Assembly: GCA_010279815.1 (NCBI GenBank)
Contig: QEOQ01000626.1
Span: 507,542 to 529,095, forward strand
Reading direction: 5' to 3'
Origin: Brachionus plicatilis
Taxonomy: Eukaryota; Rotifera; Eurotatoria; Ploima; Brachionidae
Length of the DNA: 21,554 nucleotides
Under the pieces are notes generated by a model, which was not told the origin of the DNA, searched no databases, and was given only the letters and a program-made list of their open reading frames with translations. Positions 1 through 9,517 of this stretch are shown here, in pieces. The position numbers and the translations under genes are program-made. Position 1 is the first letter of the stretch. Each line of letters begins with the position of its first letter.

Positions 1-657
1 AATTTATTTAGAGCTTTATCTAGTCACATATTCCGAGTGTGATATCGAAATTTAGATAGTTTGGAACTTTGGGTGGCTGGAACCTTAACTTTTCCAAGTG
101 TAAGTCTGATTTTGAACTTTAAATGAAATTTACCGCTTTAATGACTTGAATAAGGCGAATTGATAAATAAAAGTGCGATAAAGTATGTTGCACTACTTTT
201 TAAAAAAATATATATTAACTTTAATTTTAATTTATTAAAAAATGTAGAATTTTTCTTTAATTTGTATTTGAAATTCACAACGCCTTCCATTTTAAGAGAT
301 TTTAAATTTTGTATTTTAATTCTTAAATGATTAAATAGATATGAAGTTTTAAAATTACCATAATAAAATATTTTCGACTCAACAGGAATTGGAATTTTTT
401 ATTTTTAAATTGCCTGATTAGACTTTGAACTTAAAAAAAATAGTATTTCATAAAAATCCGCTTAAATAAAAAGTAAAAATTGATAAACTATAAAATAGTT
501 AATGATGCTTAATTATTTTTATAAAATACATGTTTAAGTTAAAATTTAAAAAATCTTAATAATTAATTTTGAAAAGTCTGATTAGATTAATGATAATTTA
601 ATAACAAGGCTGCTAGTATGTTAAATGACCATAAAATTTAAAGAATAAAATTAATAC
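1..657 (-). other. AT-rich intron 4 of the APPL-like gene (runs off left edge)
   Basis: The donor of this intron (gtatta on the minus strand, first base 657) follows a codon-phase-0 exon end. No reading frame in 1-650 on the minus strand resembles the next expected part of the APPL BAR domain, so the following exon probably lies outside the window and this intron is at least 657 nt. The only less AT-rich part (about 60-125) is broken by stops in every frame. No other feature is seen. Confidence 0.5.
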
Positions 658-1371
658 CTCATGAAATTTTTTTCTAAAAGCAAAGCATTCCTCATTAGCT
701 TGGATGCGCTGTTGTTCATACTCTTTTCGATTTGGTATTTTTAAATATTTTTGTCTGGTGAGCTCGTCCTCTTCACTCGAAATTTGGTACATTTTCTCTG
801 AGCTTGTAAGTTCTTCCAAAAAAAAAATAAAATAAAAATATTTTAGATTTAAAAAATAATTTCTACCATCGAACTCATTATCTATAAATTTATTCAATGG
901 ATAAACCATGGAATCATTTAACTGAGTTACAAATACTTGAAAGCAAGTTGATATCTTTGAGTTGAGAAAAAATTAAAAAAAAATTTTAATTAAAAAATTT
1001 TTTACTTCATCTACATAGTTGGCGAATTGGTTTAAGTTTGCAGCAATCGAGCTGTTTTGGGTCTTGCCTTCGCTTGGACCGACAGATGGATCTAGAGGAA
1101 AATTCTGCATTCCGTAAAGCCTTAAATAGTAAGACATTTCTTGAGTGGCACTTATCATTGCCACTTGAGCATTCAGAACTTTTTGACAGCTGCTGGCAAA
1201 CGCTTTGCTGAATTTTTTAAGCATTTGAGCATCCTTTTCGAACACTTCAACCATAGTTCGGGTCTGAAACAGGCCAAAATTTAATCAAATTTAAATATGC
1301 TCATTTGATTTTACTTGTGGGGCATCGTCTAAACAATCTTCTAAAAAAAGCTTTTGTATTTCACCTGCCAT
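658..1371 (-). CDS. APPL: APPL1/2-like endosomal adaptor, N-terminal BAR domain (partial)
   Basis: APPL proteins are Rab5 effectors with BAR, PH and PTB domains that act on early endosomes; that role is family knowledge. Four exons can be joined on the minus strand: 1371-1315, 1263-1006, 954-867 and 812-658, giving 186 residues with consistent phases (0, 0, 1, 0). The start codon at 1371 is chosen because the resulting N-terminus has the APPL-like segment LDDAPQTR split exactly by intron 1, followed by VFEKDA, NFPLD, and after intron 2 the segment TQLNDSMVYPLNKF, which closely parallels the human order (LEDSPQTR, VFEEDA, RFPLG, TQLADAMMFPITQF). The last exon read (ELTSSEKMYQISSEEDE...RKKFHE) corresponds to the middle of the BAR helices. 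The rest of BAR plus PH and PTB lie beyond the left edge. Introns are 51, 51 and 54 nt. Whether it is APPL1- or APPL2-like cannot be told. Confidence 0.85.
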
Positions 1372-1383
1372 CTTCTTTTATCT
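1372..1383 (-). promoter_or_regulatory. Splice acceptor just upstream of the APPL-like start codon
   Basis: Reading the minus strand, GGCATTTTAATTTAG ends at 1382 and leaves a 10-nt leader before the ATG at 1371. It could be the acceptor of a 5'-UTR intron or of spliced-leader trans-splicing; three other genes here show the same arrangement. A chance TTTAG in AT-rich DNA is also possible. Confidence 0.3.
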
Positions 1384-2440
1384 AAATTAAAATGCCAAAA
1401 AATATTAAGGTTCAAATGATTAATTTAGTTATTTAGTCATATTTGGTTATGATAGAAATAAATTCATTCAAAAAAGAATAAATTTTAATTCCCTTTGAAT
1501 ATATGCTAATTTTTTTTCGAAGACAAATCCGATACTTCAAATATTTTAAAATGGAAGTTTTTTATTACTTTCACACAATTGTTAATTAATTTTGAATTTC
1601 AAAATTAATAGATTAAAAATTCAAAATATTTCTCTCAACATTGATTGTATGACAAAAAGAAAAGTACATTTAAAATTAAATAATGAATTTAGGAGATTAC
1701 CATAATAAAGTTTATAAGCAGTTTTTAAATTTCATGCATAAATAGAACAATGAAAAAAAAATTTAAAAAAAACTTCATTCAATAAATTAGAATTTGAACC
1801 TAAATATACAAAAAAAATTTTATTAGTTTTATTTTATAACAAATAAATATTTAATACCTATTTGTTTATCAGTTTTATTTGATTATCATTTAGAATTGAA
1901 GAAAAAAATTTTCTTCCTCCAGGAAGTTGAGACTGCATTGATTAAAATTTTTCAAATATTTCAATTAAAATTTTTTTACGATTTTTTCAATTCTTAAAAG
2001 AAACATATTTTTACAGGTAATTTTATCATTCAAAAAAAATGTATTTCTACACAAAATTTTTAATAATTAAAATAAGCTTTATTATATTTTTTTATTAAAT
2101 TTTAAATATAATTAGAGATTTTTCTTTTCTGAAAATTTGTTTGCTTTATTGTGTTCATATTCATAAAAAATAAGATCATTTGAATATTTAAATTTTGGAT
2201 TTAAAAATGGTCACCATTTAAGCTGTCACATATTAATTAAATTTTGCCTTAAAAAACCAATTAAAAGAATTAATTTTCACTTATAAATATTATTTATCAT
2301 AAAATCGAATAGATTATCACTTAAAATAAATATATTAAGAATCCTTTAAAAATATATCTTGATCTTAAAAATGTATTATCAGTCTAAAAGATAAATTGAT
2401 TATATTTTATTAAATTGATTGTCTCATCAAAATATTACAG
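1384..2440. other. AT-rich intergenic DNA, no gene seen
   Basis: Divergent spacer between the APPL-like gene and the next plus-strand exon. A pyrimidine-rich acceptor-like ttcttcctccag at 1910-1921 is followed by stops in all three frames within a short distance, so no exon is called. No repeat boundary or RNA gene is seen. Confidence 0.5.
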
Positions 2441-2533
2441 AGCATATTTACAGCGAATATCGAGGATGGAAGGACCTGGAGGAGGCAAAGGTATTACTAA
2501 AACCTAATGGAATCGATGAATGCCGATTGTGAA
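2441..2533 (+). CDS. Possible terminal exon of an unrecognised gene
   Basis: An acceptor-like atattacag precedes a short stretch much less AT-rich than its surroundings. Starting with the AG completing a codon, one frame reads on to a TGA at about 2531-2533 and ends with the residues WKDLEEAKVLLKPNGIDECR then L. A poly(A) signal AATAAA lies at 2608-2613, which would fit a last exon. I do not recognise the product and could not find upstream exons between it and the APPL-like promoter. The same stretch also contains a tiny ATG frame reading MEGPGGGKGITKT, so a first exon with donor at the gtattac is an alternative. Both are weak. Confidence 0.3.
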
Positions 2534-2607
2534 ATTTAAAGTTCTATGTGATAATTAATAATTTAATGCAACATTTAATATTTTAGTGACTTTTATTTTC
2601 CAAGACA

Positions 2608-2613
2608 AATAAA
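2608..2613 (+). terminator. Poly(A) signal AATAAA after the putative terminal exon
   Basis: AATAAA 75 nt past the TGA of the 2441-2533 reading frame. The hexamer is frequent by chance at this base composition, so it only supports the exon weakly. Confidence 0.3.
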
Positions 2614-2770
2614 TACATCTATGTGACAATTCAATACATTCCCATAAAAATTTTGTTTCTAAATTTTAGTTAAAAAAATATGATAAAAATTAAATTTAAT
2701 TCTGCATTTTTTTTTCCAATTTCAAAATGAGAATAAATTTCTTCAACTCTTTATAAAAAGACCTTAAAAT

Positions 2771-2793
2771 AATTTAGCTTGAATTAGTGTTAG
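2771..2793 (+). promoter_or_regulatory. Acceptor-like sites in the SF3A2 leader
   Basis: aatttag ends at 2777 and gtgttag ends at 2793, leaving leaders of 28 or 12 nt before the ATG. Either could be a 5'-UTR or trans-splice acceptor. The pyrimidine tracts are poor, so confidence is low. Confidence 0.22.
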
Positions 2794-2805
2794 AAAATTA
2801 AAAAA

Positions 2806-3617
2806 ATGGACCATCAACACAGACGTAAGTTTCCTTTGGTAAAGCTTAGTCAAATTTTTTAATTGAAAATTTTTTATTCTAAGCTGGTGGTAAAACCGGA
2901 AGCGGTGGTGTTGCCTCGGCATCGGAGACAAATCGCGACAGACGAGAAAGATTAAGACAACTTGCATTGGAAACCATTGACATATTCAAGGATCCCTATT
3001 TTATCAAAAATCACTTGGGAACATTCGAATGCAAGCTTTGTTTAACCCTTCACAACAATGAGGGAAGTTATTTGGCGCATACACAAGGAAAAAAGCATCA
3101 GGCTAATTTGGCTCGTCGTGCTGCTAAAGAGCTGGCTGATGCCCCTTCTGTGCCCATGTCATCTGCCAAACAAAATGTTGACATAAAAAAATTCGTCAAA
3201 ATCGGCAGACCAGGCTACAAAGTCACCAAACAGAGAGATCCGGATACCAAACAACAAAGTCTTTTGTTTCAAATTGATTATCCGGAGATAGGTGATGGAG
3301 TCATTCCGAGACATAGATTTATGTCTGCCTATGAACAGCACATAGAGCCTCCGGACAAAAAGTGGCAATATCTTCTTTTTGCAGCTGAGCCTTATGAAAC
3401 GATTGCGTTCAAAGTGCCGAGCAGAGAAGTTGACAAAAATGAAAATAAATTCTGGAGTCATTGGAACCCGATTTCAAAGCAGTTTTTCATGCAATTAGCA
3501 TTCAGAATAGAAGGATCGCAGTCTGGGGGTAACTTCCCGTCCAATCAGCCTGGTATGGTGCCTATCAGACCACCACCTCAGCTGCTAACAACTCAACCAA
3601 TCTATCTTTTGCAATAG
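2806..3617 (+). CDS. SF3A2: Splicing factor 3A subunit 2 (SF3a66/Prp11)
   Basis: SF3A2 is a subunit of the SF3a complex of the 17S U2 snRNP, acting in the nucleus in branch-site recognition and prespliceosome assembly. Two exons, 2806-2824 and 2884-3617, are joined across a 59-nt GT-AG intron (gtaagt donor) that splits a proline codon, giving 250 residues. The start gives MDHQHRPGGKTGSGGVAS, nearly the canonical N-terminus. The U1-type C2H2 zinc finger is intact: ECKLCLTLHNNEGSYLAHTQ with the last histidine in GKKHQ. The core segments KKFVKIGRPGYKVTKQRD, QSLLFQIDYPEI, RHRFMSAYEQ, PPDKKWQYLLFAAEPYETIA and FKVPSREVDK all follow the family order. The protein stops soon after a short proline patch (IRPPPQLL), so the long proline-rich tail of the vertebrate protein (464 residues in human) is missing. 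A single poly(A) signal follows at 3647. Confidence 0.96.
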
Positions 3618-3646
3618 ATTCTGGTCAAAATTTTAGCACTTTTTCA

Positions 3647-3652
3647 AATAAA
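3647..3652 (+). terminator. Poly(A) signal of SF3A2
   Basis: AATAAA 30 nt after the stop codon, followed by a T-rich stretch with ttttgtgttctttttttgtt at about 3662-3681 that resembles a downstream GU/U-rich element. Confidence 0.55.
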
Positions 3653-3659
3653 AAACTTA

Positions 3660-5509
3660 ATTTTTTTGTGTTCTTTTTTTGTTAATAAATGATTGTAAAA
3701 ACTTGTTTTTAAATTATTTAAGTGCCATTAATTTACCAATGTTAAGACTGACTTTAGCCTATTTTATCATAGTTTTTTGATGAAAATGCTGAAGGAATAA
3801 TTTTTCCGAAAATATTGCCACATTCAAGTGAACATTTTTACAGAAATCTTTTATTTGGATAAAATTTTTAAAAAAATTAAGCATTAATTGAAAGATCATA
3901 AAATAAATGTACTTTTATTTAATAAACTTTCTTATTCGATTTTTTTTAAAATTATTTAATAAATAGGTTTTATTTTTAGCTTTCAATTTTGTCAAAAAAA
4001 TCTATTAAATTTTTTGTAGAGAGTAGATTTTGAATGAAAGAGTTCTCAGGGCACATCAAAAGATGAATTGAATGTACAAATTGTGAGGTCTTAGCATTAA
4101 AACCAAATCTTTACGAAGCCAAAGTGCTGTATACCAGCTTCAAAATTTTTTCTTAAGTTATTTTCAAATTTTTATAATTAAATAACTTAATAGAAAAGGA
4201 TTAAATTTGTGTGAAATTAAAAATCACTGAAAATTTTTACAAATTTTACTGTCAAAAAGAAAACGATTTTTTATAAAACAAAATTAAAAATTTAATAATC
4301 TTGTTAATTTATATGAGGATTTTTTCGTTAAGAAACCTTATAAAATTCAACTAAAGATTTTCAAAGGAATTATTTATTTGATTTGAAAAAAATTTACAAA
4401 AAGTTATTTATTTTTTTAAAAGAATAATTCAGAGATTTATTAAACTTGATTGTTATTAATTATTTTACAGATTTTTAAAACAAAATATTTTCAATATTGC
4501 TTGAAATTCAGAAAAAGTTTATAATTTTTTTAGGTTCATAGACTCATTTTTTTATTCAAACAAATATAAATGATTAAATACCTTTGGTTTAAGGAATCAT
4601 TCAGAATTATTTTAAAAATTTTACATTAAAAATTATTTTTTAATTTTAAGCTGTCTCTTTAAAAAAAAATAAAAATATTAAAAGAAAATTTTCCCACAGA
4701 AAAAAATCAAATAATTATAAATCTTATTTTAAAACTCAAAATAAAATAAAAAAATTAAAAGTGCAGACTATTGTTTTTTTCTGGTTTTGTTTGAATTTTA
4801 AAAAGTTTTTTTTTTTTATTTACTTACATTTTCCATGTAACTGTTTTTTATTTCACAAAATCTTGAACTAATTTAATCAAGACGAAGTATACCGTTGGTG
4901 TATGTAACAGGAAAATGGTAAATTAAAAAATGAGAGCTGAGCAAATATATTGGGAAAGAAATCTCACTAAAATGCTTTTTTTTTATTTAATTTTCAAAAT
5001 ATTCTCAATATGGTATCAAACATCACAATTATAACTCAAATAAAAATTTTCTTATAGTTTTCTTTTAATTCTATTTTAATAATTTATCTTAAAAAAAATC
5101 TTTTTTTTTTAACTAAAAATAATTTACTAGTATTTAATAATATTTACCAAAATTTTTTTATAAATAAATCAGTTTTATTACTACCACTAAATAATTTAGT
5201 ATTTTTTGTCTTCAGAAAAAAAAATTTTTTTTAATACAATATTTTATCCACTTTTTTACATTTTTGTGTTTTTTGCTAATTTTTTTTAAAGCAGCAACTT
5301 AATTAATAAGACTTGTTGAATATAATTTTAATTTAAATTTACTACTTATATTCATGACTGTTTAAAATTATACTTATAAGCATTAAAAGTTTATTATTTT
5401 TAAAATTTTCAAAAATTGAATAGATGATTAATATATTAAAAATTGAATAAAAAATTTAGTAAAAACGTAGTCTATGCAAAAAAATAATCAAATAATTAAT
5501 TCATTTTAA
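3660..5509. other. AT-rich intergenic DNA with one small decayed reading frame
   Basis: Almost entirely A/T runs. At 4034-4156 a plus-strand frame broken once by TGA (4064) reads IECTNCEVLALKPNLYEAKV after the stop, with ordinary amino-acid composition and a CxxC pair. It may be a fossil exon or transposon fragment; I recognise nothing in it. No other structured feature is seen. Confidence 0.4.
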
Positions 5510-5595
5510 CAGAGTTGTTTAAAAGTTCCAAAATAAAATCCAAGTCAATAAAAAAAAGTCCGGACTTGATCTTGACTTGTGACTTAACAACTGTG
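5510..5595. mobile_element. Short hAT-type MITE, AAGTC family
   Basis: It begins CAGAGTTGTTTAAAAGT and ends TGACTTAACAACTGTG, so the ends form an imperfect terminal inverted repeat (CANAGTTGTT). The interior carries CCAAGTC, AGTCCGGACTTG and GACTTGTGACTTA, the same AAGTC/GACTT words found at 9518-10172, 17635 onward and 18521 onward. The flanks (CATTTTAA left, ATATTAAA right) do not give a clean 8-bp target duplication, so the boundary or the copy is degraded. Assignment to hAT rests on the better copy at 9518-10172. Confidence 0.55.
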
Positions 5596-7384
5596 ATATT
5601 AAATTACTATTGTATTTTAAAAAATTTAATTTTGAATTCTAATAAAATAATTGAAAATTTTAAATAAAAAAAGAATAAAATTATTTTTTTAAATTTGTAA
5701 TTTTTGATCTTAAAATAAATCGAGAACTTTTTTTATTCAATTAATCAATTAAACTAGAGATGGCGAAAAAATAAATATGTTTTGCAGAATTGTTTCTAGA
5801 CCATACATCTTTCAGAATTTATTTTTTGCCATTTTTTAATAAACTTCAAATTTTTTATTTAAATTAGAAAATATGAGCTACATTTTAATTATCTAATGTT
5901 AATTAGAAAAATTGATAGTTAATAAATGATAAACTAAATAAAATAAATGCTTTTTTTCATTAAAACTTTATTTTTTTTAACAATAAAAGTACCAAGTATG
6001 AAAATGTTAAAAAAAATGAAAGAGATTTTTCAAAATAATAACTTTTTTTAGAGATAAAGCTAAAATCTGCAATATTAATATTAAGGTTTTATTTGTTAAA
6101 AATATCTATTATATTCATAAGAAATTAGGAATTACATTTTTTGTCAAATCACTCGTTTGAAGTTTAGTGTAAATTTAAAATGAAGCGAATTATTTTATGA
6201 TGTCACTTTTGCCATCATTTTGCTTACAAATATCATTAAAATTAAATAAATAATCAAAAAAGCTCTCTAAAACACAACAAATACTTTTAAGAACTATTTT
6301 TTTCAAAACAAAATCTCATGGGATACAACTAACTTTTCAACTTACTCGACAAAATTTTTCTAGTAAAAAATGATACCAGGAATATCCAGGTTTTATCAGT
6401 AAGGCATGATAAAATTTTGAAATCAAATTTAAGTTTTAACTTTTCGGCTTGAATAAAAGTTTATTTGTGTTAGATTTAAATGGATTTAACTAGCTCATTA
6501 TTACTCTATTCAAGTGGTGTTTAAGCTTAATGCGCTAAGCAAATTTGATTTAACATCATTACATTTATTTAAGTAAATAAAGTTTAAGTTTGATTCTAAA
6601 AAGTCGATTTTTTTCAAAGTCATTAGCCGACGTCATTGTTCGATTTGTATTTAAGAAAGATTTTTCTTGGATATTTTTTCACAGGTCTCTACCAAAATAA
6701 TTTCATAAAAATTGATATTTTTTTCACTTCTAAATTCTCAGCAAAATGAAACAAATTTCAATTCAATTATTATTTTTATTTATACTTATTAATGAGTGTT
6801 TGGATTCAAAATTTTAAAAATATAGATTAGGGACGCTTGATGCTTAGAACTAAAAATAAACGGGCCCATAATCAGGATGTTTATTTACACAGCTAAAAAT
6901 ATTTTTTAAAAAAATCTCATATATAAATCAAGCCCAATCAAAAAATACTTTATTTAGCAATTTATTTGGCACATTAATCAATAAGTGAAGGAAAAAAGTC
7001 GGAAATACTCATGAATAAATTTTTTCCAAAAAAAATACATTAGTTCAAAAGTACGGTTTCCTTGAAAAGTTCCATAATCAGACTTTGAATTATTTCTTAG
7101 AAAATTTAAATTACTCAGGGTCTAATTGCTTCATTTTGGTGTTGATTCTCGTGAAAATAATTACCAAAATGTAAACTAATGTAAGCCGACGATCAGCATG
7201 CATCCAAATGGCAGCATATTGGAAGCAATTTTTTCTCAAAAAAGCCTAAAAACCGAATCTGAATAATTAAATATAAAGGTTAAGCTTCTATTTAAAATAA
7301 ATATTACGAAACATATAAATAAAATTGAAAAAAACTTCAAAATTTTTTTAATATTTAAATAAAATTCCGAATTTCTTTATTTAG
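5596..7384. other. AT-rich intergenic DNA upstream of the orphan gene
   Basis: Mostly low-complexity A/T sequence. The stretch 7140-7260 is less AT-rich and holds an ATG frame of 22 codons (7198-7266, MHPNGSILEAIFSQKSLKTE then SE and stop), which could be a non-coding first exon, an upstream ORF, or nothing. No repeat boundaries were recognised. Confidence 0.4.
7373..7384 (+). promoter_or_regulatory. Splice acceptor just upstream of the orphan gene start
   Basis: tttctttatttag ends at 7384 and leaves an 11-nt leader before the ATG at 7396. It has the best pyrimidine tract of the four upstream acceptors and suggests either a 5'-UTR intron or trans-splicing. Confidence 0.4.
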
Positions 7385-7395
7385 AATTCTTAAAC

Positions 7396-8433
7396 ATGAC
7401 TAGTTTGGTCCAAGGCTCAGAACTCAAACAAAAACTCCAAAATTCCAAATTCAAGCGAAAGCCGATGCCAGTCGACTTCCAGGAAGTTCAAACGCCCATT
7501 GACATCCAAGAAAGGGACACGTCTTCAACTCCAAGCTACTCATCCAGCTTCAACGACTTCAACTACATGTCCTCGGACACCTACCGAAAAAACAACGACT
7601 TAGACATTGACAACTCGATCAACCAGTACCAGATGAACCAAATAATGGACAGGCTCAAAAGCCAAGAAGCAAAAATGGTGCTTAAGTCAAAGCACTCTCA
7701 TGCCTATAAAGAAATAATCAGCAGCTTATTGAATGACAATTTGATTGCCTATTCAAAACAATATGATTTGTATATTGATGAAGAGCCCCAAGTGACTCGG
7801 ATCAGCCATCCCGAGCTGAACACAGAACAAGAAAAAGAGTTCAAGATGGACAAAAAGACTATTTTGAAGCCCAAAGTGAAAAGAAACCATTCGCTGGCAA
7901 ACAATGTGGCCCAGAATACAACCAAGTTTGCATGGCACCGGCCCGATTTGACTCTTCCGGCCATTAATGACGACCGGGCCGATGCAGCCACCAAAAAAAG
8001 TCGTCCCAGCACCAAACTAAGCTTCTCAACTCGAACAGGCTCCAGTTTCTCAATGTACACACAACGGGACGCGCACTCAAGAAAGGCTTCTTTGCACGAG
8101 CCCAAAAGCGACTGTGCCACTCATCGTTCCCGGATCACGGACCTGATCTTTAGAGGCTGTGGCCACGATGAAATGCACTTGTTAGAAAATGATAGCGCCA
8201 GTGTTAATGTGAATGTGGTGCCTGTTAAACAGCCTAATAGTTATGTTACCCCTAGTTTTATGATCAGGCGCTTTGATTTAAGCGAGCCCAAGCAGCTGGA
8301 GCTCGCCAAACAGGACATTTACAAGAGATATTCCTTCATAAATGACAAAAGTGTTAAGCTTTCTAGGCATTTAAAGTACAGTGCTGCCACTAAGGCTTCG
8401 CACAAAATAGCGAAGCCTAAACAATTAGAATGA
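7396..8433 (+). CDS. Orphan protein, 345 residues, intronless
   Basis: I do not recognise this protein. It is clearly a gene: a 345-codon open frame in DNA that is much less AT-rich than both flanks, with C-ending codons common, starting at the first ATG after a good acceptor and followed by AATAAA at 8518. The protein is hydrophilic and likely partly disordered: a Ser/Thr-rich stretch near 42-60 (SSTPSYSSSF), a probable helical segment about 75-130, a basic block near 145-165 (KKTILKPKVKRNH), a Ser/Arg-rich middle near 203-232 (STKLSFSTRTGSSFSMYTQR), and a more conserved-looking C-terminal part near 285-320 (PSFMIRRFDLSEPKQLELAK). No signal peptide, membrane segment, coiled-coil heptads or zinc-binding motif is evident. 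A cytoskeletal or ciliary structural protein is one idea, unsupported by any motif. The last third uses more A/T-ending codons than the first two. Confidence 0.85.
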   Translation: MTSLVQGSELKQKLQNSKFKRKPMPVDFQEVQTPIDIQERDTSSTPSYSSSFNDFNYMSSDTYRKNNDLDIDNSINQYQMNQIMDRLKSQEAKMVLKSKHSHAYKEIISSLLNDNLIAYSKQYDLYIDEEPQVTRISHPELNTEQEKEFKMDKKTILKPKVKRNHSLANNVAQNTTKFAWHRPDLTLPAINDDRADAATKKSRPSTKLSFSTRTGSSFSMYTQRDAHSRKASLHEPKSDCATHRSRITDLIFRGCGHDEMHLLENDSASVNVNVVPVKQPNSYVTPSFMIRRFDLSEPKQLELAKQDIYKRYSFINDKSVKLSRHLKYSAATKASHKIAKPKQLE

Positions 8434-8879
8434 GATATTCTAATTGATTTTAAGACACTTGTTTTTTTGTTAGAGCTCAAATATTATAATTTAAATAATT
8501 TTAAAAAGTAAAATTTAAATAAATATTTACTTTTTTTTTGTTTTAAATATTTTTTAATGGTTAATTAAAAAGTTGATTTTAAATTGATATTTGGAAAAGT
8601 TTTTTGTCAGTTGCTAGGCTTTAGTTTAAATAATAGCTTAATTATTTTTTTGTTTTTGTCAAAAATAATTAAGTTAGAAACAATGATATTTTATTTTGAA
8701 TTTCTTTTTTTTATTTGATCAGATGTCTTATTGGGAAAAAAAATGATTTTGGTTATTTAAATTTTATTTTAAGTTAAATTTCAATTTAAGAAAGTACGGC
8801 TGGGGAAACTGGTTTCTGTAAATTAAGAAGTATCAGAAATATTGAAAAAAAATATTAAATTAAACTTAAATTTAACTAA
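8434..8879. other. 3' flank of the orphan gene, AT-rich, no gene seen
   Basis: Apart from the poly(A) signal this stretch holds only A/T-rich low-complexity sequence up to the left target duplication of the transposon at 8889. Confidence 0.5.
8518..8523 (+). terminator. Poly(A) signal of the orphan gene
   Basis: AATAAA 85 nt after the stop, followed by a T run at about 8531-8539. Nothing else is seen between the stop and the transposon stack starting at 8880. Confidence 0.4.
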
Positions 8880-8888
8880 TTAAATTAT
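8880..8888. repeat. Left target-site duplication TTAAATTAT
   Basis: Identical to 9368-9376 on the other side of the 479-bp MITE, and nearly identical (TTAAATTAA) to 10803-10811 at the far end of the neighbouring element. Confidence 0.6.
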
Positions 8889-9367
8889 GGGTGAGGTAGA
8901 AAAAAACATAAAAAGAGAGAAAAAAACGCATGGAAAAGAGAAAAAAAACATAAACTATAAAAAATCAAAAAGAGATAAAACATAAGTTATATAAAAATTA
9001 ACTTAAATAGTTAAAATGAGACCAAATTTAGACTAAATCTAATTCAAGAATGGTTTAAAGAAATATTTAAAACTCTCGAATTTGAAAAATTTATTAATTT
9101 TTTAATTTTTGAACTAATAATGATAAAAAATGTGTTAAAATACTTGTTAATTTACGTGAAAAAGTTAATTCGTCTATTTTCGCAAAGGTTTGAACATTTG
9201 CTTTTTATCTTTAATTTTAAATTTATTATATGTTTTTTTTAAACTAAAACTATTTTATTAAACTAAAAATATTAAAAAAAATGGATTTTGAATTTATGTT
9301 TTTTATTTTTTTATAAAATTGGTTATGTGTTTTTTTTTCTTTTTATATGTTTCGTTCTACCTGTCCC
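8889..9367. mobile_element. MULE-like MITE with a perfect 9-bp target duplication
   Basis: The element starts GGGTGAGGTAGAA and ends TTCTACCTGTCCC, so the ends are inverted (GGG..AGGTAGAA), and the similarity continues inward for about 45 nt through an A-rich AAACATA(T)AAAAAGA..CRCAT segment. It is flanked on both sides by TTAAATTAT (8880-8888 and 9368-9376), a perfect 9-bp direct repeat abutting the GGG/CCC ends. A 9-bp duplication with G-starting terminal repeats is typical of Mutator-like elements; that class assignment is inference. At 479 bp and without coding capacity it is non-autonomous. Confidence 0.68.
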
Positions 9368-9517
9368 TTAAATTATGACTTATATTTTACTCAGTACCTA
9401 ATTACATTTTATCAAGTCCCAAAAAATAACTTAGAAATACCAAATATGTTTTAGTTGTACCTAATTAAATTTTCTGGTACCAAAAAATCGTTTTAGTAAG
9501 TTTTATTAAAGAAAATT

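Noticed and set aside
2531..2533. TGA at the end of the 2441-2533 frame as a selenocysteine codon
   Set aside because: No coding-like continuation follows and no convincing SECIS-type hairpin is seen before the AATAAA.
3159..3461. 100-codon open frame on the minus strand opposite SF3A2
   Set aside because: It is antisense to a strongly conserved coding exon and has no recognisable content.
7749..8120. 123-codon and 61-codon open frames on the minus strand opposite the orphan gene
   Set aside because: The plus-strand frame is longer, starts after a good acceptor and is followed by a poly(A) signal; the antisense frames are best explained as shadows of the less AT-rich DNA.
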